From positions 1-33,630 of the forward strand of contig CAZJZI010000026.1 of NCBI GenBank assembly GCA_964550435.1: a stretch of DNA of 33,630 bases. The letters are read 5' to 3'. Origin of the DNA: UBA11400 sp964550435. GTDB taxonomy: Bacteria > Bacteroidota > Rhodothermia > Balneolales > HLUCCA01. The notes beneath the pieces were generated by a model. That model was not told where the DNA came from. It made no database searches and saw nothing but the letters and a program-made list of their open reading frames with translations. How positions within the stretch are numbered: position 1 is the stretch's first letter; each line of letters opens with the position of its first letter. Shown here piece by piece: positions 15,769 to 24,634 of the stretch. The translations under genes and the position numbers were made by a program.

Positions 15769-18450
15769 CTAATTTGAGTTTAATTGCTGAATCAAGAGTA
15801 GAATCGTAATCAATGATGTCGTAGTCTGGGCAGTTCTAGACAAGAATTGGTCATAATCAAACCCTGAGTCTTCCTGTAGTTTTTCAGGTTTCATAGCAAT
15901 CTGAATAGTTGAGCCGGACTGTACTTTTGGATAGCGCCGGAACCACAAGAATCGCTTGGTACTCAGAACCTGACCGTTTTTAAGAGTTACAGTTACTGAG
16001 CTTTTATCTGCGTTTTCATCGAAACCACCAGCATAGTTCTGGATGTACCATTTTGCTGATTTCTCACCCTGAAACGTAAGATTTATACCTCGACTGATCA
16101 GTGTTTGATCAACAGCCATATTCATTCTAGTAGCAGTTGGTAAGATAGAAACAATGTTTTCGCGCCGCGCTATAGTAATTACATCACCTTCAAATAGAAT
16201 CGGGTCATATGCTTCATTACGGTTGTTTGCCATCACATCTCTTAAGTTTGTAATGATATAACCACGCTCACCAAGAGTTCTGAAAACCGTGCTTCCAATT
16301 GGATCTGCTTGAGATCTTAATCCACCTGCTTCAGAAATGATATCACTCAAATGAACCTGACGTGACTCAAGTGGATATACACCTGGGTACTCGATCTCAC
16401 CGTTAATTTCTACAGTTCTGTTTAACTGAAAACCAGGGGTTTGTCGAACGACTACATTATCGTAGGGTTTTAAAACGAATCCAGATTCTGGTAATATAAC
16501 GTTGTAGTTGTCATCCAGTTCCAATGTAATTAATTCCATTGAAAGAGGTCGATCCGGATATATATTCGTTCTGAATACTTCTACACGATTCTGAGCCGCC
16601 CCAACCGCGAAGCCACCTGCGGTAATCATCAGATCCTTAATTGTTAAAGTAGGATCGTATGTCAGTCTTTGAGTTTGTTTAACAGCACCAGTTATAAACA
16701 AATCACCAATATTGGAAAAACTTGTTCGATCGTAGATAAGTATATTGTCATTTGGTTCAAGAGGGGTATCTAAACCAGATTGAGATCCATAATTTACTGG
16801 AATATAGCTTGCTACAGTTGTATCAGCTATACTTCTCCGTTCAATATAACCGCGTTCGAACGAGTTTGGTAGTAATCCACCTGCTAAAACCAATGCATCG
16901 CTCACTTTCATGTCTTCTTTAAATCCGAAGTCTCCCGGATAGCTAACCGAACCAGAAACTGATACCTTGTTAAATAAGTTGTTTCTGGAAGACCTTACTA
17001 AAATCAAATCACCAGATTTTAATGGAACCTCTTCTTCTCCTGACATGATTTTTGCGAGATTAAATTCAAGTAATATTATCTCTCCATTAGAATATCTTCG
17101 GATTTGAACAAAATCAGGGTAAGCTGTATCACTTAAACCACCAGCATGGCCAATGAGATCAATCAATGACTCAGTGTCAAGCATCTCATAACGCATCGGG
17201 CGTCTGACAGCTCCTTCGATTCTAACAATAGTCTGAGCTACAGGAACGTTAATTACATCGTTGTTTAATAAATTGAATTTGTACTCTGCCGATGGATTAC
17301 TCATTAGTTTGTACACATCAAGTGTCGTCGTTTTCCCGGCACGAATATGTTGAATTTGACGGACAGTACCGATTTCACTTGGACCACCTGCTACAGATAA
17401 CAAGTTAAAGGCCGAGTTCATAGCAGATAAATAGTAAGTTCCAGGCCTAATTGCTTCTCCAAGTACACTTACGGAAATTGGACGTGTTTCCTGAACAGTT
17501 ACAACAAATTGATCTTGTCTGAACTTAAAATATGGGTCAAAACGTTGCCGGAGTAAGCGTTTTGCATCGGCTAAAGTCACACCTCCCAGGTAAACTTGGG
17601 GCATGTCATTAGGTTGTATATAGCCTGCATCATTTATCTCTAAAGCTAAGTCGATTTGAGATTCTCCAAAAATGGTAACTCGTACTACATCATTTGGTCC
17701 TAAAACGTATGTTTCACTAGCATTAGAACCCTCAGTTAATCGATAAATTTCAAGTAGATTATCCTGAAATATATGTTGTCCATAAATCTTGCTTAATTCA
17801 GCTTCACGCTTCTCGGCATCCAACTCTGCCTGTAACTCTTGCAGAGTCTCGGTAATTATGCGCTCATACCTTGGAAACAATTCAGGGGTGATATTCTCAT
17901 AGATGATCCCCTTTTCCAGTAATCGCATCCTCATATCCTGCTCGGTAACTGTTCTGATAGATGCAGGAAGTCTAAATTCAGGTTGCAAATCTTGGAGCAA
18001 CGTCTCAAGTGCGCGCTGCTTTTGGTCGATGTCTTGATTTTTTGAAAACTCAATTTCGTACAAGGTTTGCATAATCACATCCCGATAACGACCCAGATTT
18101 TGCTCTTGGATGTTTTCAAGCAGTATCCCTTTTCTTGCAAGTGCAGCTCTAAGTTCTTCTCTACTAATTTCACGTCTAGCAAGCTCTTGAGAAAGTCGTG
18201 TATTGTTGAACGTCCCAACAAAGTCAGATGGATCATAGGATTCTGGGACATTTGACAATCCACCTTGTACCCCTTGAGTCTGTTGATTGCCGCCACTACG
18301 CTGCATTTGAAACTGTTGCAACTGCCTCCATTGTTCATCTGTAAGTCCTGCTGGACGATTCGATGACTGTCCTGTTTGTGCCATGAGTGGCACTGCAGCA
18401 ATTAACATCACTAAAAAAATGAATAATTGTGCTAGACGTACTGATTTCAT
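15769..18450 (-). CDS. Wza-like polysaccharide export protein with five SLBB domains
   Basis: An 893-residue envelope protein. The ATG at 18450 starts a clean signal peptide (MKSVRLAQLFIFLVMLIAAVPLMAQ); an earlier in-frame codon at 18498 would bury it. The mature N-terminus has a glutamine-rich stretch and two similar helical segments (LARREISREELRAALARKGI; QDMRMRLLEKGIIYENIT). A poly-export domain follows (YVLGPNDVVRVTIFGE, about 248-320). Five SLBB repeats (about 325-370, 408-452, 496-540, 584-630 and 678-725) each carry the G-x-V/I...PG/P...AGG pattern. It ends in a hydrophobic helix (TTSLITILLLIQQL). It likely forms the outer-membrane/periplasmic channel. It is much longer than E. coli Wza, as is common in the FCB group. 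Confidence 0.9.
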   Translation of the reverse strand: MKSVRLAQLFIFLVMLIAAVPLMAQTGQSSNRPAGLTDEQWRQLQQFQMQRSGGNQQTQGVQGGLSNVPESYDPSDFVGTFNNTRLSQELARREISREELRAALARKGILLENIQEQNLGRYRDVIMQTLYEIEFSKNQDIDQKQRALETLLQDLQPEFRLPASIRTVTEQDMRMRLLEKGIIYENITPELFPRYERIITETLQELQAELDAEKREAELSKIYGQHIFQDNLLEIYRLTEGSNASETYVLGPNDVVRVTIFGESQIDLALEINDAGYIQPNDMPQVYLGGVTLADAKRLLRQRFDPYFKFRQDQFVVTVQETRPISVSVLGEAIRPGTYYLSAMNSAFNLLSVAGGPSEIGTVRQIQHIRAGKTTTLDVYKLMSNPSAEYKFNLLNNDVINVPVAQTIVRIEGAVRRPMRYEMLDTESLIDLIGHAGGLSDTAYPDFVQIRRYSNGEIILLEFNLAKIMSGEEEVPLKSGDLILVRSSRNNLFNKVSVSGSVSYPGDFGFKEDMKVSDALVLAGGLLPNSFERGYIERRSIADTTVASYIPVNYGSQSGLDTPLEPNDNILIYDRTSFSNIGDLFITGAVKQTQRLTYDPTLTIKDLMITAGGFAVGAAQNRVEVFRTNIYPDRPLSMELITLELDDNYNVILPESGFVLKPYDNVVVRQTPGFQLNRTVEINGEIEYPGVYPLESRQVHLSDIISEAGGLRSQADPIGSTVFRTLGERGYIITNLRDVMANNRNEAYDPILFEGDVITIARRENIVSILPTATRMNMAVDQTLISRGINLTFQGEKSAKWYIQNYAGGFDENADKSSVTVTLKNGQVLSTKRFLWFRRYPKVQSGSTIQIAMKPEKLQEDSGFDYDQFLSRTAQTTTSLITILLLIQQLNSN

Positions 18451-18552
18451 AGATAAATGGTTGTATTGTACCAAATTAATTGTTCGATTATTAATCAATT
18501 ACTGGCCTCGTGCGAACAGTTGAATTTAATAAACGGTCGTATCCCGCCAAAA

Positions 18553-18581
18553 TTACTGAAAACACGCATTACTTTCAGCAA
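18553..18581 (-). terminator. Hairpin in the export-operon leader (candidate attenuator)
   Basis: On the minus strand TTGCTGAAA and TTTCAGTAA form a 9-bp stem (one G-U pair) around an 11-nt loop, followed by ATTTTGG. On the plus strand the stem is followed by ATTTTTG, so it could also act in that direction. It lies 103 nt upstream of the export-gene ATG and 53 nt after the end of the regulator gene. Termination is not certain because the U-tract is short. Confidence 0.45.
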
Positions 18582-18634
18582 TTTTTGATGATCCGCTGAA
18601 TCTCTGTCCCTTATGAAATACTGTGCAAGTTTAC

Positions 18635-19162
18635 TCAAGACTCCAATTCCTCATAAATCAACAAGCGAACTGCTGGTAATTTTGTGGTTTCATCGGAACC
18701 AAATACTACTGTTCGAATCTTTCTGTTGATTAGTATTTCGGTCTTTTCCGACAATGTCGCCAGATATTCCCGGTCAATGTGATCTCCTACTATGGCAATA
18801 TCCAATAGATCCGAATCTCGGCCTGCTGCCAAATCTCCGGTTAGATACACGTACTTGAGTGACCCGAGTTTCGAAACTATTTGATCCAGTATCTGGTCTA
18901 CACCAAAATGCTTCATGGCCAGATTGTGCAGATCACCAAACAATGGATACGATGCGTTGACCCGATACATTTTCTTGTTACCCTCTTTGAACGACTCAAT
19001 TAATCCAGCTTCCTCAAACCTGTTAAGTTCTAACCGGATTGAGTTTGTACTGTCCTGAAATTCTTTCTCAAGACCACGCAGATAGGCTTTCTGTTGTGGA
19101 TTCAAAAAGAACCTGAGCAACAGCTTAACACGTGTTTTATTGCTGATTAATACGTCTAACAT
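18635..19162 (-). CDS. Winged-helix regulator with a degenerate nucleotidyltransferase-like domain
   Basis: A 175-residue protein. Residues 1-80 look like an ArsR-type winged helix: LISNKTRVKLLLRFFLNPQQ, LEKEFQDSTNSIRLELNRFE (recognition helix region) and the wing GLIESFKEGNKKMYRVNASY. Residues 95-150 resemble a minimal nucleotidyltransferase fold: YVYLTGDLAAGRDSDLLDIAIVG aligns with the classic GSxAxG...SDIDL motif. The serine is replaced by D and the DxD spacing is altered, so catalysis is doubtful. Similar proteins are encoded near the start of FCB polysaccharide loci. Its place between the NusG paralogue and the export genes suggests it regulates this locus; a DNA target and any ligand are unknown. 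Confidence 0.72.
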   Translation of the reverse strand: MLDVLISNKTRVKLLLRFFLNPQQKAYLRGLEKEFQDSTNSIRLELNRFEEAGLIESFKEGNKKMYRVNASYPLFGDLHNLAMKHFGVDQILDQIVSKLGSLKYVYLTGDLAAGRDSDLLDIAIVGDHIDREYLATLSEKTEILINRKIRTVVFGSDETTKLPAVRLLIYEELES

Positions 19163-19295
19163 TTCAGAAGGGCAGCATTACGGAGACTAAGATTTTAACA
19201 TGCGCGATCAACAACCTTTGACTCTGTTTTGTTGAGTATACATAAGAATACTGATCTTAAAGTTGTGTATGGCAGCTTTGCATAGCTCCGCCAAC

Positions 19296-19359
19296 GTGAG
19301 TCACAGTTGTACTCACAAGAATGAGTAGCAAATTTACTCAATTTATATATTTGAGCAAA
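19296..19359. promoter_or_regulatory. Cluster of TGAGT/ACTCA inverted repeats upstream of the regulator gene
   Basis: Three dyads lie in 64 bp: GTGAGT-N9-ACTCAC (19296-19316), TGAGTA-N7-TACTCA (19322-19340) and TTTACTCAA-N9-TTGAGCAAA (19333-19359, 8 of 9 paired). The last two share the TACTCA half-site, so they are mutually exclusive as hairpins or overlapping as operators. They sit in the 210-bp gap between the NusG paralogue and the regulator gene. The 9-mer TTTACTCAA recurs at 18630-18638. This looks like an operator region, perhaps autoregulatory; no promoter boxes are certain. Confidence 0.45.
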
Positions 19360-19372
19360 CTTAAAAGTCGTA

Positions 19373-19912
19373 TCAGATGTTATTTGCTTGCTCTTTTATT
19401 TTCTCGATTCGGGCAATTGGAACGTTAATCAACATATCACATTGGATAGAGTCTATGCGCAGTCTTACCGTTTTATTGGAGACTTGCAATACAACGCCTT
19501 TCATTCCAACCATACTTCCACGTGAAATTTCGACAAGATCCCCTTCGGTGAGGTCATCGATATCTACTCTTTCAGCGTCATCCAGGACCAACATCATGAG
19601 TTCAATCTCATCAGGTGTAATCTCAACGAGTTTTTTGTTCCACATTACACTGTGCAAGACAGAATCATCTTGAAGTACCTGAACGCGTTCGTACTCGTCA
19701 ACATGGGCAAATACATATCCCGGCAAGGCTGGCTTTGTGACCTTCTTCCATCGATCGCTCCAACGTACTTTCGTTTTAATAACCGGACAGTAATTTATTA
19801 TACCCGCTTCCTCCAGCCTGGATGCGATTTTTAACTCGTGACGAGGTTTCGTATAGAACGCCCTCCAGACCCTGTCTTGCACCGTGTTTGTGTCCTGAAT
19901 TGATTGCTTCAT
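19373..19912 (-). CDS. NusG-family (UpxY/LoaP-like) transcription antiterminator
   Basis: A 179-residue NusG paralogue. The NGN domain (about 13-105) begins RVWRAFYTKPRHELKIASRLEEAG and includes ALPGYVFAHVD. The KOW domain (about 125-175) has EGDLVEISRGSMVGMKGVVL. Specialised NusG proteins of this kind (UpxY in Bacteroides, RfaH in Proteobacteria) bind RNA polymerase and let it read through long surface-polysaccharide operons. Its position as first gene of the locus fits. The ATG at 19912 (MKQSIQDTN) is preferred to a TTG four codons upstream. It is not the housekeeping NusG, since no secE/rplK genes are nearby. It likely acts on leader structures such as the one at 18553-18581 (inference). 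Confidence 0.9.
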   Translation of the reverse strand: MKQSIQDTNTVQDRVWRAFYTKPRHELKIASRLEEAGIINYCPVIKTKVRWSDRWKKVTKPALPGYVFAHVDEYERVQVLQDDSVLHSVMWNKKLVEITPDEIELMMLVLDDAERVDIDDLTEGDLVEISRGSMVGMKGVVLQVSNKTVRLRIDSIQCDMLINVPIARIEKIKEQANNI

Positions 19913-19962
19913 ATAAGGCACCAAGTTACTAAAAATCTTGCGTACTTAGACCTGAAAAATTC

Positions 19963-20832
19963 TTACATCCACAACTCTGCAAGCATACGAAATGAAGCGA
20001 TTACTACCAGGATTCCGAATATAAGTTTGATTAAACTTGTGTTTATCCTGTTATGTAACCAGACCCCGATCATGCCCCCAAAAAACGATCCTATGACCAT
20101 TGGAAAACTTACCCCGAAGTCGACGTACCCAATGGTATACGGTGATATCGTAACCCATGTAGTTGCTAATGAGTTGAGCATTTCTGTTCCTGCTGATACT
20201 AAGTCTTGTCCAGGAGATCGCAGCATATATTGACTAAATCCTGCTATTGAAATAACTACGATGGCAAATTGAGCAACACTAACGGCTTTCTTGAGTGTGT
20301 ATTTGAAAAGTAAATTCATCACAGGAACCATAATGATTCCACCTCCAAGACCGGAAATAGCAGCTAAAAAACCACCCGCTGTTCCTGTTACAGCAATATG
20401 TCCGGGTTCCATCGGACGCTCAATCCCTTCTTCTTTGATCTGTTTGCGGGTTTTATAGCCATTTCGAAGAAAATTCAGTCCGGTATAGAGCAAGACCACA
20501 CCAATTAATACCAAAAACTCATCTCTTGAGTACCATTCAGAAGTAGCCACAAGTTTCCCCAACGTTGTTCCTAGAATTCCAACGATACCCACAAAGGCAC
20601 TTTCACGAAGAAATGCACTTTTTTGCTGAATTTGCTTTAACGTACCTCCCGCAGTCGCTGTGAAAGTACAAAAAAGAGAAGTTCCGATGGTCCATAATTC
20701 CGGATTATTCACTCCACCTCGATCAAACAAGTAGAATAATACCGGAGTAAATATAGTCCCGCCTCCAATCCCGAGTAGACCAGACATCGTGCCAGCAAAT
20801 AGTCCAACCAGAACCAGAATCAATATCAACAT
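19963..20832 (-). CDS. TauE/SafE (TSUP) family membrane permease
   Basis: A 289-residue protein with about eight hydrophobic segments and the two internal-repeat signatures of the family, SGLLGIGGGTIFTPVLFYL near the N-terminus and SGLGGGIIMVPVMNLLF mid-protein. TSUP proteins are proposed to export sulfite, sulfoacetate or related organosulfur anions; the substrate here is not predictable. ATG at 20832 is 4 nt downstream of the mutS2 stop, so it is probably translated from the same transcript. It ends 50 bp before the NusG paralogue and is probably not part of the polysaccharide pathway. Confidence 0.88.
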   Translation of the reverse strand: MLILILVLVGLFAGTMSGLLGIGGGTIFTPVLFYLFDRGGVNNPELWTIGTSLFCTFTATAGGTLKQIQQKSAFLRESAFVGIVGILGTTLGKLVATSEWYSRDEFLVLIGVVLLYTGLNFLRNGYKTRKQIKEEGIERPMEPGHIAVTGTAGGFLAAISGLGGGIIMVPVMNLLFKYTLKKAVSVAQFAIVVISIAGFSQYMLRSPGQDLVSAGTEMLNSLATTWVTISPYTIGYVDFGVSFPMVIGSFFGGMIGVWLHNRINTSLIKLIFGILVVIASFRMLAELWM

Positions 20833-20836
20833 CAAA

Positions 20837-23278
20837 TTATCCTTTTAATGTTACGATGGTACAACCGGGCCCACCTTGTTCCCACGCAGCCAGGTTAAAT
20901 GATTTAACTTCCTTACGCCCATTTAAATATTCGTGAACCAATTTTCTTAGGATTCCATCACCCTTTCCATGGATGATTTCAGCCTGTGACAATCCAGACA
21001 TGGCTACTTTGTCCAAAAAGTAGGTCAGTTCCTGAATAGCTTCATTGCCGCGTTTTCCACGAAGGTCAAGGGTTGAAGAGACCGCTCGAATGATTCCGTC
21101 ATCCGGATCATCACCCGATGATAAAATAACAACACCGCCACGTTCTTTCTTTTTGCCAACTGGCATCTGAACCTTGACAAGATTTTTATACTTTGTCTTA
21201 AGCCGAAGCCCGGAGGCAAGCACCACAGCCTGATTCCCATTCACCTCAACAAGCTCCCCTGTCGTACTACCGTCGATCATTCGAACTGTATCTCCCACAA
21301 CAGGAGGTGTACCTAGTGCTTTTGGAGCTTTTTTTTCAGCGACTTTTTCCAACTCCACATTGATTTCGTTCTGAGAGCGATCGACATCCTTGCGGATTTG
21401 TTTGATATCCTGTTTTCCGGCTTTCTCCTCTACGATACGCCTTACTGCGTCTTCGATGCGTTTATTGGCTCCCTGCATGATATCACGGGCTTCTATGAGC
21501 GCTTTCTCGCGGATTTTATCACGCTCACGGGTCAGATTCTCCATTTTCTCCTGATATCCTGCAATGAGTTTATTGGCTTCGGCCAGACGAGTATCGGCCT
21601 CGATTCGGATGGACTCAGTATTTTGGGACTCTTTCTCAATTGCGGCTATGAGCTGCTCCAGCCTGTTCCGAGAGTCTCCTATCAATTCTCTTGCTCGCGA
21701 CAACACAGGACCAGGAACCCCAATCCGCTGTGCGATTTCGAAGGCATAACTACTGCCTGGAAGTCCTTTTCGGAATCGATAAGTCGGTGACAACGATGTC
21801 TGATCAAACTCCATGGATGCGTTTACAGCAGCGGGATGATTATGTGCAAAAACTTTGAGATTACCATGGTGGGTAGTCACTACACTTAGTGAGCCCTGTT
21901 CAATGAGCAATTCGATCAATGACTGATACAGTGCGACACCCTCCTCAGGATCGGTTCCTGTGCCTGCTTCATCAATCAAAACCAATGAATCTTTTCCTGC
22001 CTGAACCGCAGTTTTACGCATCCAGGTAAGCCTCGATGAAAACGTACTCAGGTCATTTTCAATAGATTGTTCATCCCCCATATCGACATATATTGACCCG
22101 AAAACCGGAATTCGCGAACCTTCACGTACTGGCACAGCATATCCACACTGAACCATGAGTGAAAGTAGACCAAGTGTCTTAAGAGCTACTGATTTACCTC
22201 CGGCATTGGGACCTGTGATTACCAGACAACGCTCATCTGCCTCTAAGGTGAGATCAAGTGGCACAATAGATGCCCGATTTGACTCGCGAATCGCCTTTAA
22301 CAGCAGATGCGGGTTGTATCCACGGACGATATGTACCGGGCGTCGCTCCTCGTATTTACCACTGCTCTTTGCGGAAAATCTCTCCGATATCTCAGGTATT
22401 ACCCCATCCAGATCGATCGATAATCGAGCTACAGCAAATCCGGCGTCAATTTGGGCTAAATGCTGAACGTTGACCCGAATTGCATCCAGTTCCCAACGGA
22501 TTTTTCCAGTCAGAATCCTCAATATTCGTTCAATTTCCCGAGACTCTTCATTTTCCAGCTGTCGTATATCATTGTTAATGTGAAGAGCTTCTACGGGTTC
22601 CAGATAAACGGTCTGCCCAGTTGCTGATTCATCGTGAACAAACCCCGAAACTTTTCTCTTGTGTTCAGCTTTTACCGCAAGCACCATGCGTCCACTGCGG
22701 ATAGTCGGTTCCTGCTCACTCAGATATCCATCCTTGGAAGCCTGTCTGAGAATTCTGTTCAATGTGCTTCTGAGATCGTTTTTGCGGGAGCTTAGATTAC
22801 GTCTGATCGTTTGTAATTCTGGAGAGGCATTATCCCGAATTCCACCCTGTTCTGTCAAAACTGAGAATATGGCCTCTTCAACGAGTTTTAATGGCCGAAT
22901 TTCCTGACAAAAAGTGCTCCATGTTGGATATTGCTCGTCACGTTGATCGAAATATTGCTTGATCCGACGCGACATCACCAGGAGTTGCCCGATGTGCAAT
23001 AGCGAAGTCGGATCCAGAACACTACCCTCCGGACGAGCCCGATTCAACGCATTTCGCACATCAGGCATCTCAGCTAAAGGAAGTGGTTCCCCGCTTCTCA
23101 TCAATCGCATCGCCTCGGAAGTACGGTCGAGTGCAGATTCGACGGCAACTCGATCAGACATCGGAGCCAGAGCTTCGACAACTTCACGCGATACAGGTCC
23201 ATGTACTTTTTCAAGAGTTGCCTCAAGAATAGTTGAAAGACCGAGCTTTTCGATGGTATTTTCTGGAAAAATCTTCAA
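20837..23278 (-). CDS. mutS2: MutS2 endonuclease/ATPase
   Basis: An 813-residue MutS2 of usual length. It has the core and lever helices, ATPase Walker A GPNAGGKS (356-363), Walker B LVLIDEAGTGTDPEEG (about 432-447) and TTHHGNLKVFA. A charged coiled coil spans about 520-640. The KOW-like linker VGDTVRMIDGSTTGELVEVNG follows, then the C-terminal Smr nuclease domain with LDLRG and HGKGDGILR. There is no N-terminal mismatch-recognition domain, which separates it from MutS. MutS2 suppresses recombination and/or rescues collided ribosomes, depending on species. The start is a TTG at 23278, giving the typical MKIFPENTIEKLG. Confidence 0.95.
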   Translation of the reverse strand: MKIFPENTIEKLGLSTILEATLEKVHGPVSREVVEALAPMSDRVAVESALDRTSEAMRLMRSGEPLPLAEMPDVRNALNRARPEGSVLDPTSLLHIGQLLVMSRRIKQYFDQRDEQYPTWSTFCQEIRPLKLVEEAIFSVLTEQGGIRDNASPELQTIRRNLSSRKNDLRSTLNRILRQASKDGYLSEQEPTIRSGRMVLAVKAEHKRKVSGFVHDESATGQTVYLEPVEALHINNDIRQLENEESREIERILRILTGKIRWELDAIRVNVQHLAQIDAGFAVARLSIDLDGVIPEISERFSAKSSGKYEERRPVHIVRGYNPHLLLKAIRESNRASIVPLDLTLEADERCLVITGPNAGGKSVALKTLGLLSLMVQCGYAVPVREGSRIPVFGSIYVDMGDEQSIENDLSTFSSRLTWMRKTAVQAGKDSLVLIDEAGTGTDPEEGVALYQSLIELLIEQGSLSVVTTHHGNLKVFAHNHPAAVNASMEFDQTSLSPTYRFRKGLPGSSYAFEIAQRIGVPGPVLSRARELIGDSRNRLEQLIAAIEKESQNTESIRIEADTRLAEANKLIAGYQEKMENLTRERDKIREKALIEARDIMQGANKRIEDAVRRIVEEKAGKQDIKQIRKDVDRSQNEINVELEKVAEKKAPKALGTPPVVGDTVRMIDGSTTGELVEVNGNQAVVLASGLRLKTKYKNLVKVQMPVGKKKERGGVVILSSGDDPDDGIIRAVSSTLDLRGKRGNEAIQELTYFLDKVAMSGLSQAEIIHGKGDGILRKLVHEYLNGRKEVKSFNLAAWEQGGPGCTIVTLKG

Positions 23279-23340
23279 ATGGGTGTAACTCGTCTTGAAA
23301 TCTGACGAAAAAGGCGTTGTTTTGCCAAAGTAGGAACCAA

Positions 23341-23358
23341 GTGTCCAAACTTTGACAC
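23341..23358. promoter_or_regulatory. Dyad in the divergent mutS2/outer-membrane protein promoter region
   Basis: GTGTCCAAACTTTGACAC is an 18-bp near-palindrome (one bulged C) in the 162-bp gap between two divergent genes. It has operator-like size and symmetry. No matching regulator is identified. Confidence 0.3.
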
Positions 23359-23440
23359 AGACTTTCCAATTTAAGCAATATTTAACGCTGATTTGGGTTA
23401 AATTTGCTCCACATAACCCATAACCAATCCGATAAATTCC

Positions 23441-24622
23441 TTGCTACCATCATTTTCAGCACTACTGAAATCAGTTCTACTCGTCGCCCTGGTTAGTTCG
23501 TTAAATGTGTCTGTTTATGCTCAGACTTCAGCAACATTAACTTCAACAACGCCGAAAGACTCGGTCAAGATTGGATTCCTACCAGCACTGGGTTACTCTT
23601 CAGATGTCGGATTACTGGCTGGTGGAGTATTTTCAAGGTATCATTATCAGGAAGGTCTCACTCCTTTTCGAAATCAGATTGCCGGCTCTGCAATTGCGAC
23701 CACAAAAGGACTCTTTTCATTGTCAATGCAGTACGAACAGGTTGAGACATTCGGGCGAGATATCAGGTCCAGGTCAAGTTTAAGTATCGGTAGAATCCGG
23801 GAAGCAACGTACTTTGGCTTCGGCAACGAGACTGAGTTTGATAAAGAACGGTGGGAAGATGGGTACTATTATTATGAAACTTACTTCGGATTGATTGAAT
23901 TATATGCACGAAAACCCATCTGGAAGTCGAGCTCAGGATCCGGAAAACTGGATTGGGTTTTTGTATCCAATTTGTCCATGGAATCTCCTCAGTTGGGCAG
24001 TCAAACGAATCAACTTTCTCAGGACCACCCGGAATTTGTGGACGGACTTTGGGTCTGGGAAAGTGGAACCGGGCTGGTCTGGGAGAATCGGGATGACGAG
24101 TTTGCGGCAACCCGCGGGAATGTTGCGCGATTTGAAGTACGCGTTGCACCTGGATTAGCCATGGATAATTCATCCTGGCAGATTCAATTCCAGGCATCAC
24201 AATATGCAACTCAAAGGATTTGGATATTCCCTGTTACTGCAGCTGTTAAGCTAGGCTGGCATCAGGCGGGGGGAGAGACCCCGTTTTGGCGACTTCCGCA
24301 AGCAGGCGGGGAATTCTCATTACGTGGGTATGCTGAGGGAAGATTTATCGGAGATGCTTCGTTATACTATACCGCAGAACTCCGTACCTGGCTTCTACAG
24401 TATCCAGAGTTGGGATTCCGACTGGGGGGACAATTATTCACCGACGGTGGACGGGTTTTCAGCCATGACGAAATCATGAGTGAATTCTTCAATGATCACA
24501 AACGAACCTACGGGCTCGGTGGAGCCATGTCAATCTTCACAAATGACTTTATCGTGCGAGGTGATTTAGGGTTCTCCGATGAATTGGCACGGTTCTACCT
24601 TGGTATCGGTTACACGTTTTAA
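23441..24622 (+). CDS. Outer-membrane beta-barrel, D15/Omp85 surface-antigen type
   Basis: A 393-residue protein with a signal peptide (LLKSVLLVALVSSLNVSVYAQ) and then alternating amphipathic strands ending in the aromatic residue of FYLGIGYTF, as for outer-membrane barrels. GEFSLRGYAEGRFIGDASLYYTAELR resembles the G-x-x-x-x-R-G-Y/F motif that marks the loop-6 region of BamA/TamA barrels (VRGF/Y). No POTRA domains are present, so this is a barrel-only member; its function is unassigned. The start must be TTG at 23441: no in-frame ATG precedes it before an upstream stop, and the signal peptide starts here. It is transcribed divergently from mutS2. Confidence 0.8.
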   Translation: MLPSFSALLKSVLLVALVSSLNVSVYAQTSATLTSTTPKDSVKIGFLPALGYSSDVGLLAGGVFSRYHYQEGLTPFRNQIAGSAIATTKGLFSLSMQYEQVETFGRDIRSRSSLSIGRIREATYFGFGNETEFDKERWEDGYYYYETYFGLIELYARKPIWKSSSGSGKLDWVFVSNLSMESPQLGSQTNQLSQDHPEFVDGLWVWESGTGLVWENRDDEFAATRGNVARFEVRVAPGLAMDNSSWQIQFQASQYATQRIWIFPVTAAVKLGWHQAGGETPFWRLPQAGGEFSLRGYAEGRFIGDASLYYTAELRTWLLQYPELGFRLGGQLFTDGGRVFSHDEIMSEFFNDHKRTYGLGGAMSIFTNDFIVRGDLGFSDELARFYLGIGYTF

Positions 24623-24634
24623 GTCTGTGACCGT

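Noticed and set aside
19373..19912. Housekeeping nusG
   Set aside because: No secE, rplK or rplA neighbours; it stands at the head of a polysaccharide locus like UpxY-type paralogues.
20837..23278. MutS mismatch repair protein
   Set aside because: No N-terminal mismatch-recognition domain, and a C-terminal Smr domain is present.
23763..24209. Minus-strand reading frame of about 148 codons
   Set aside because: It is antisense to the outer-membrane barrel gene, which has a signal peptide and barrel motifs.
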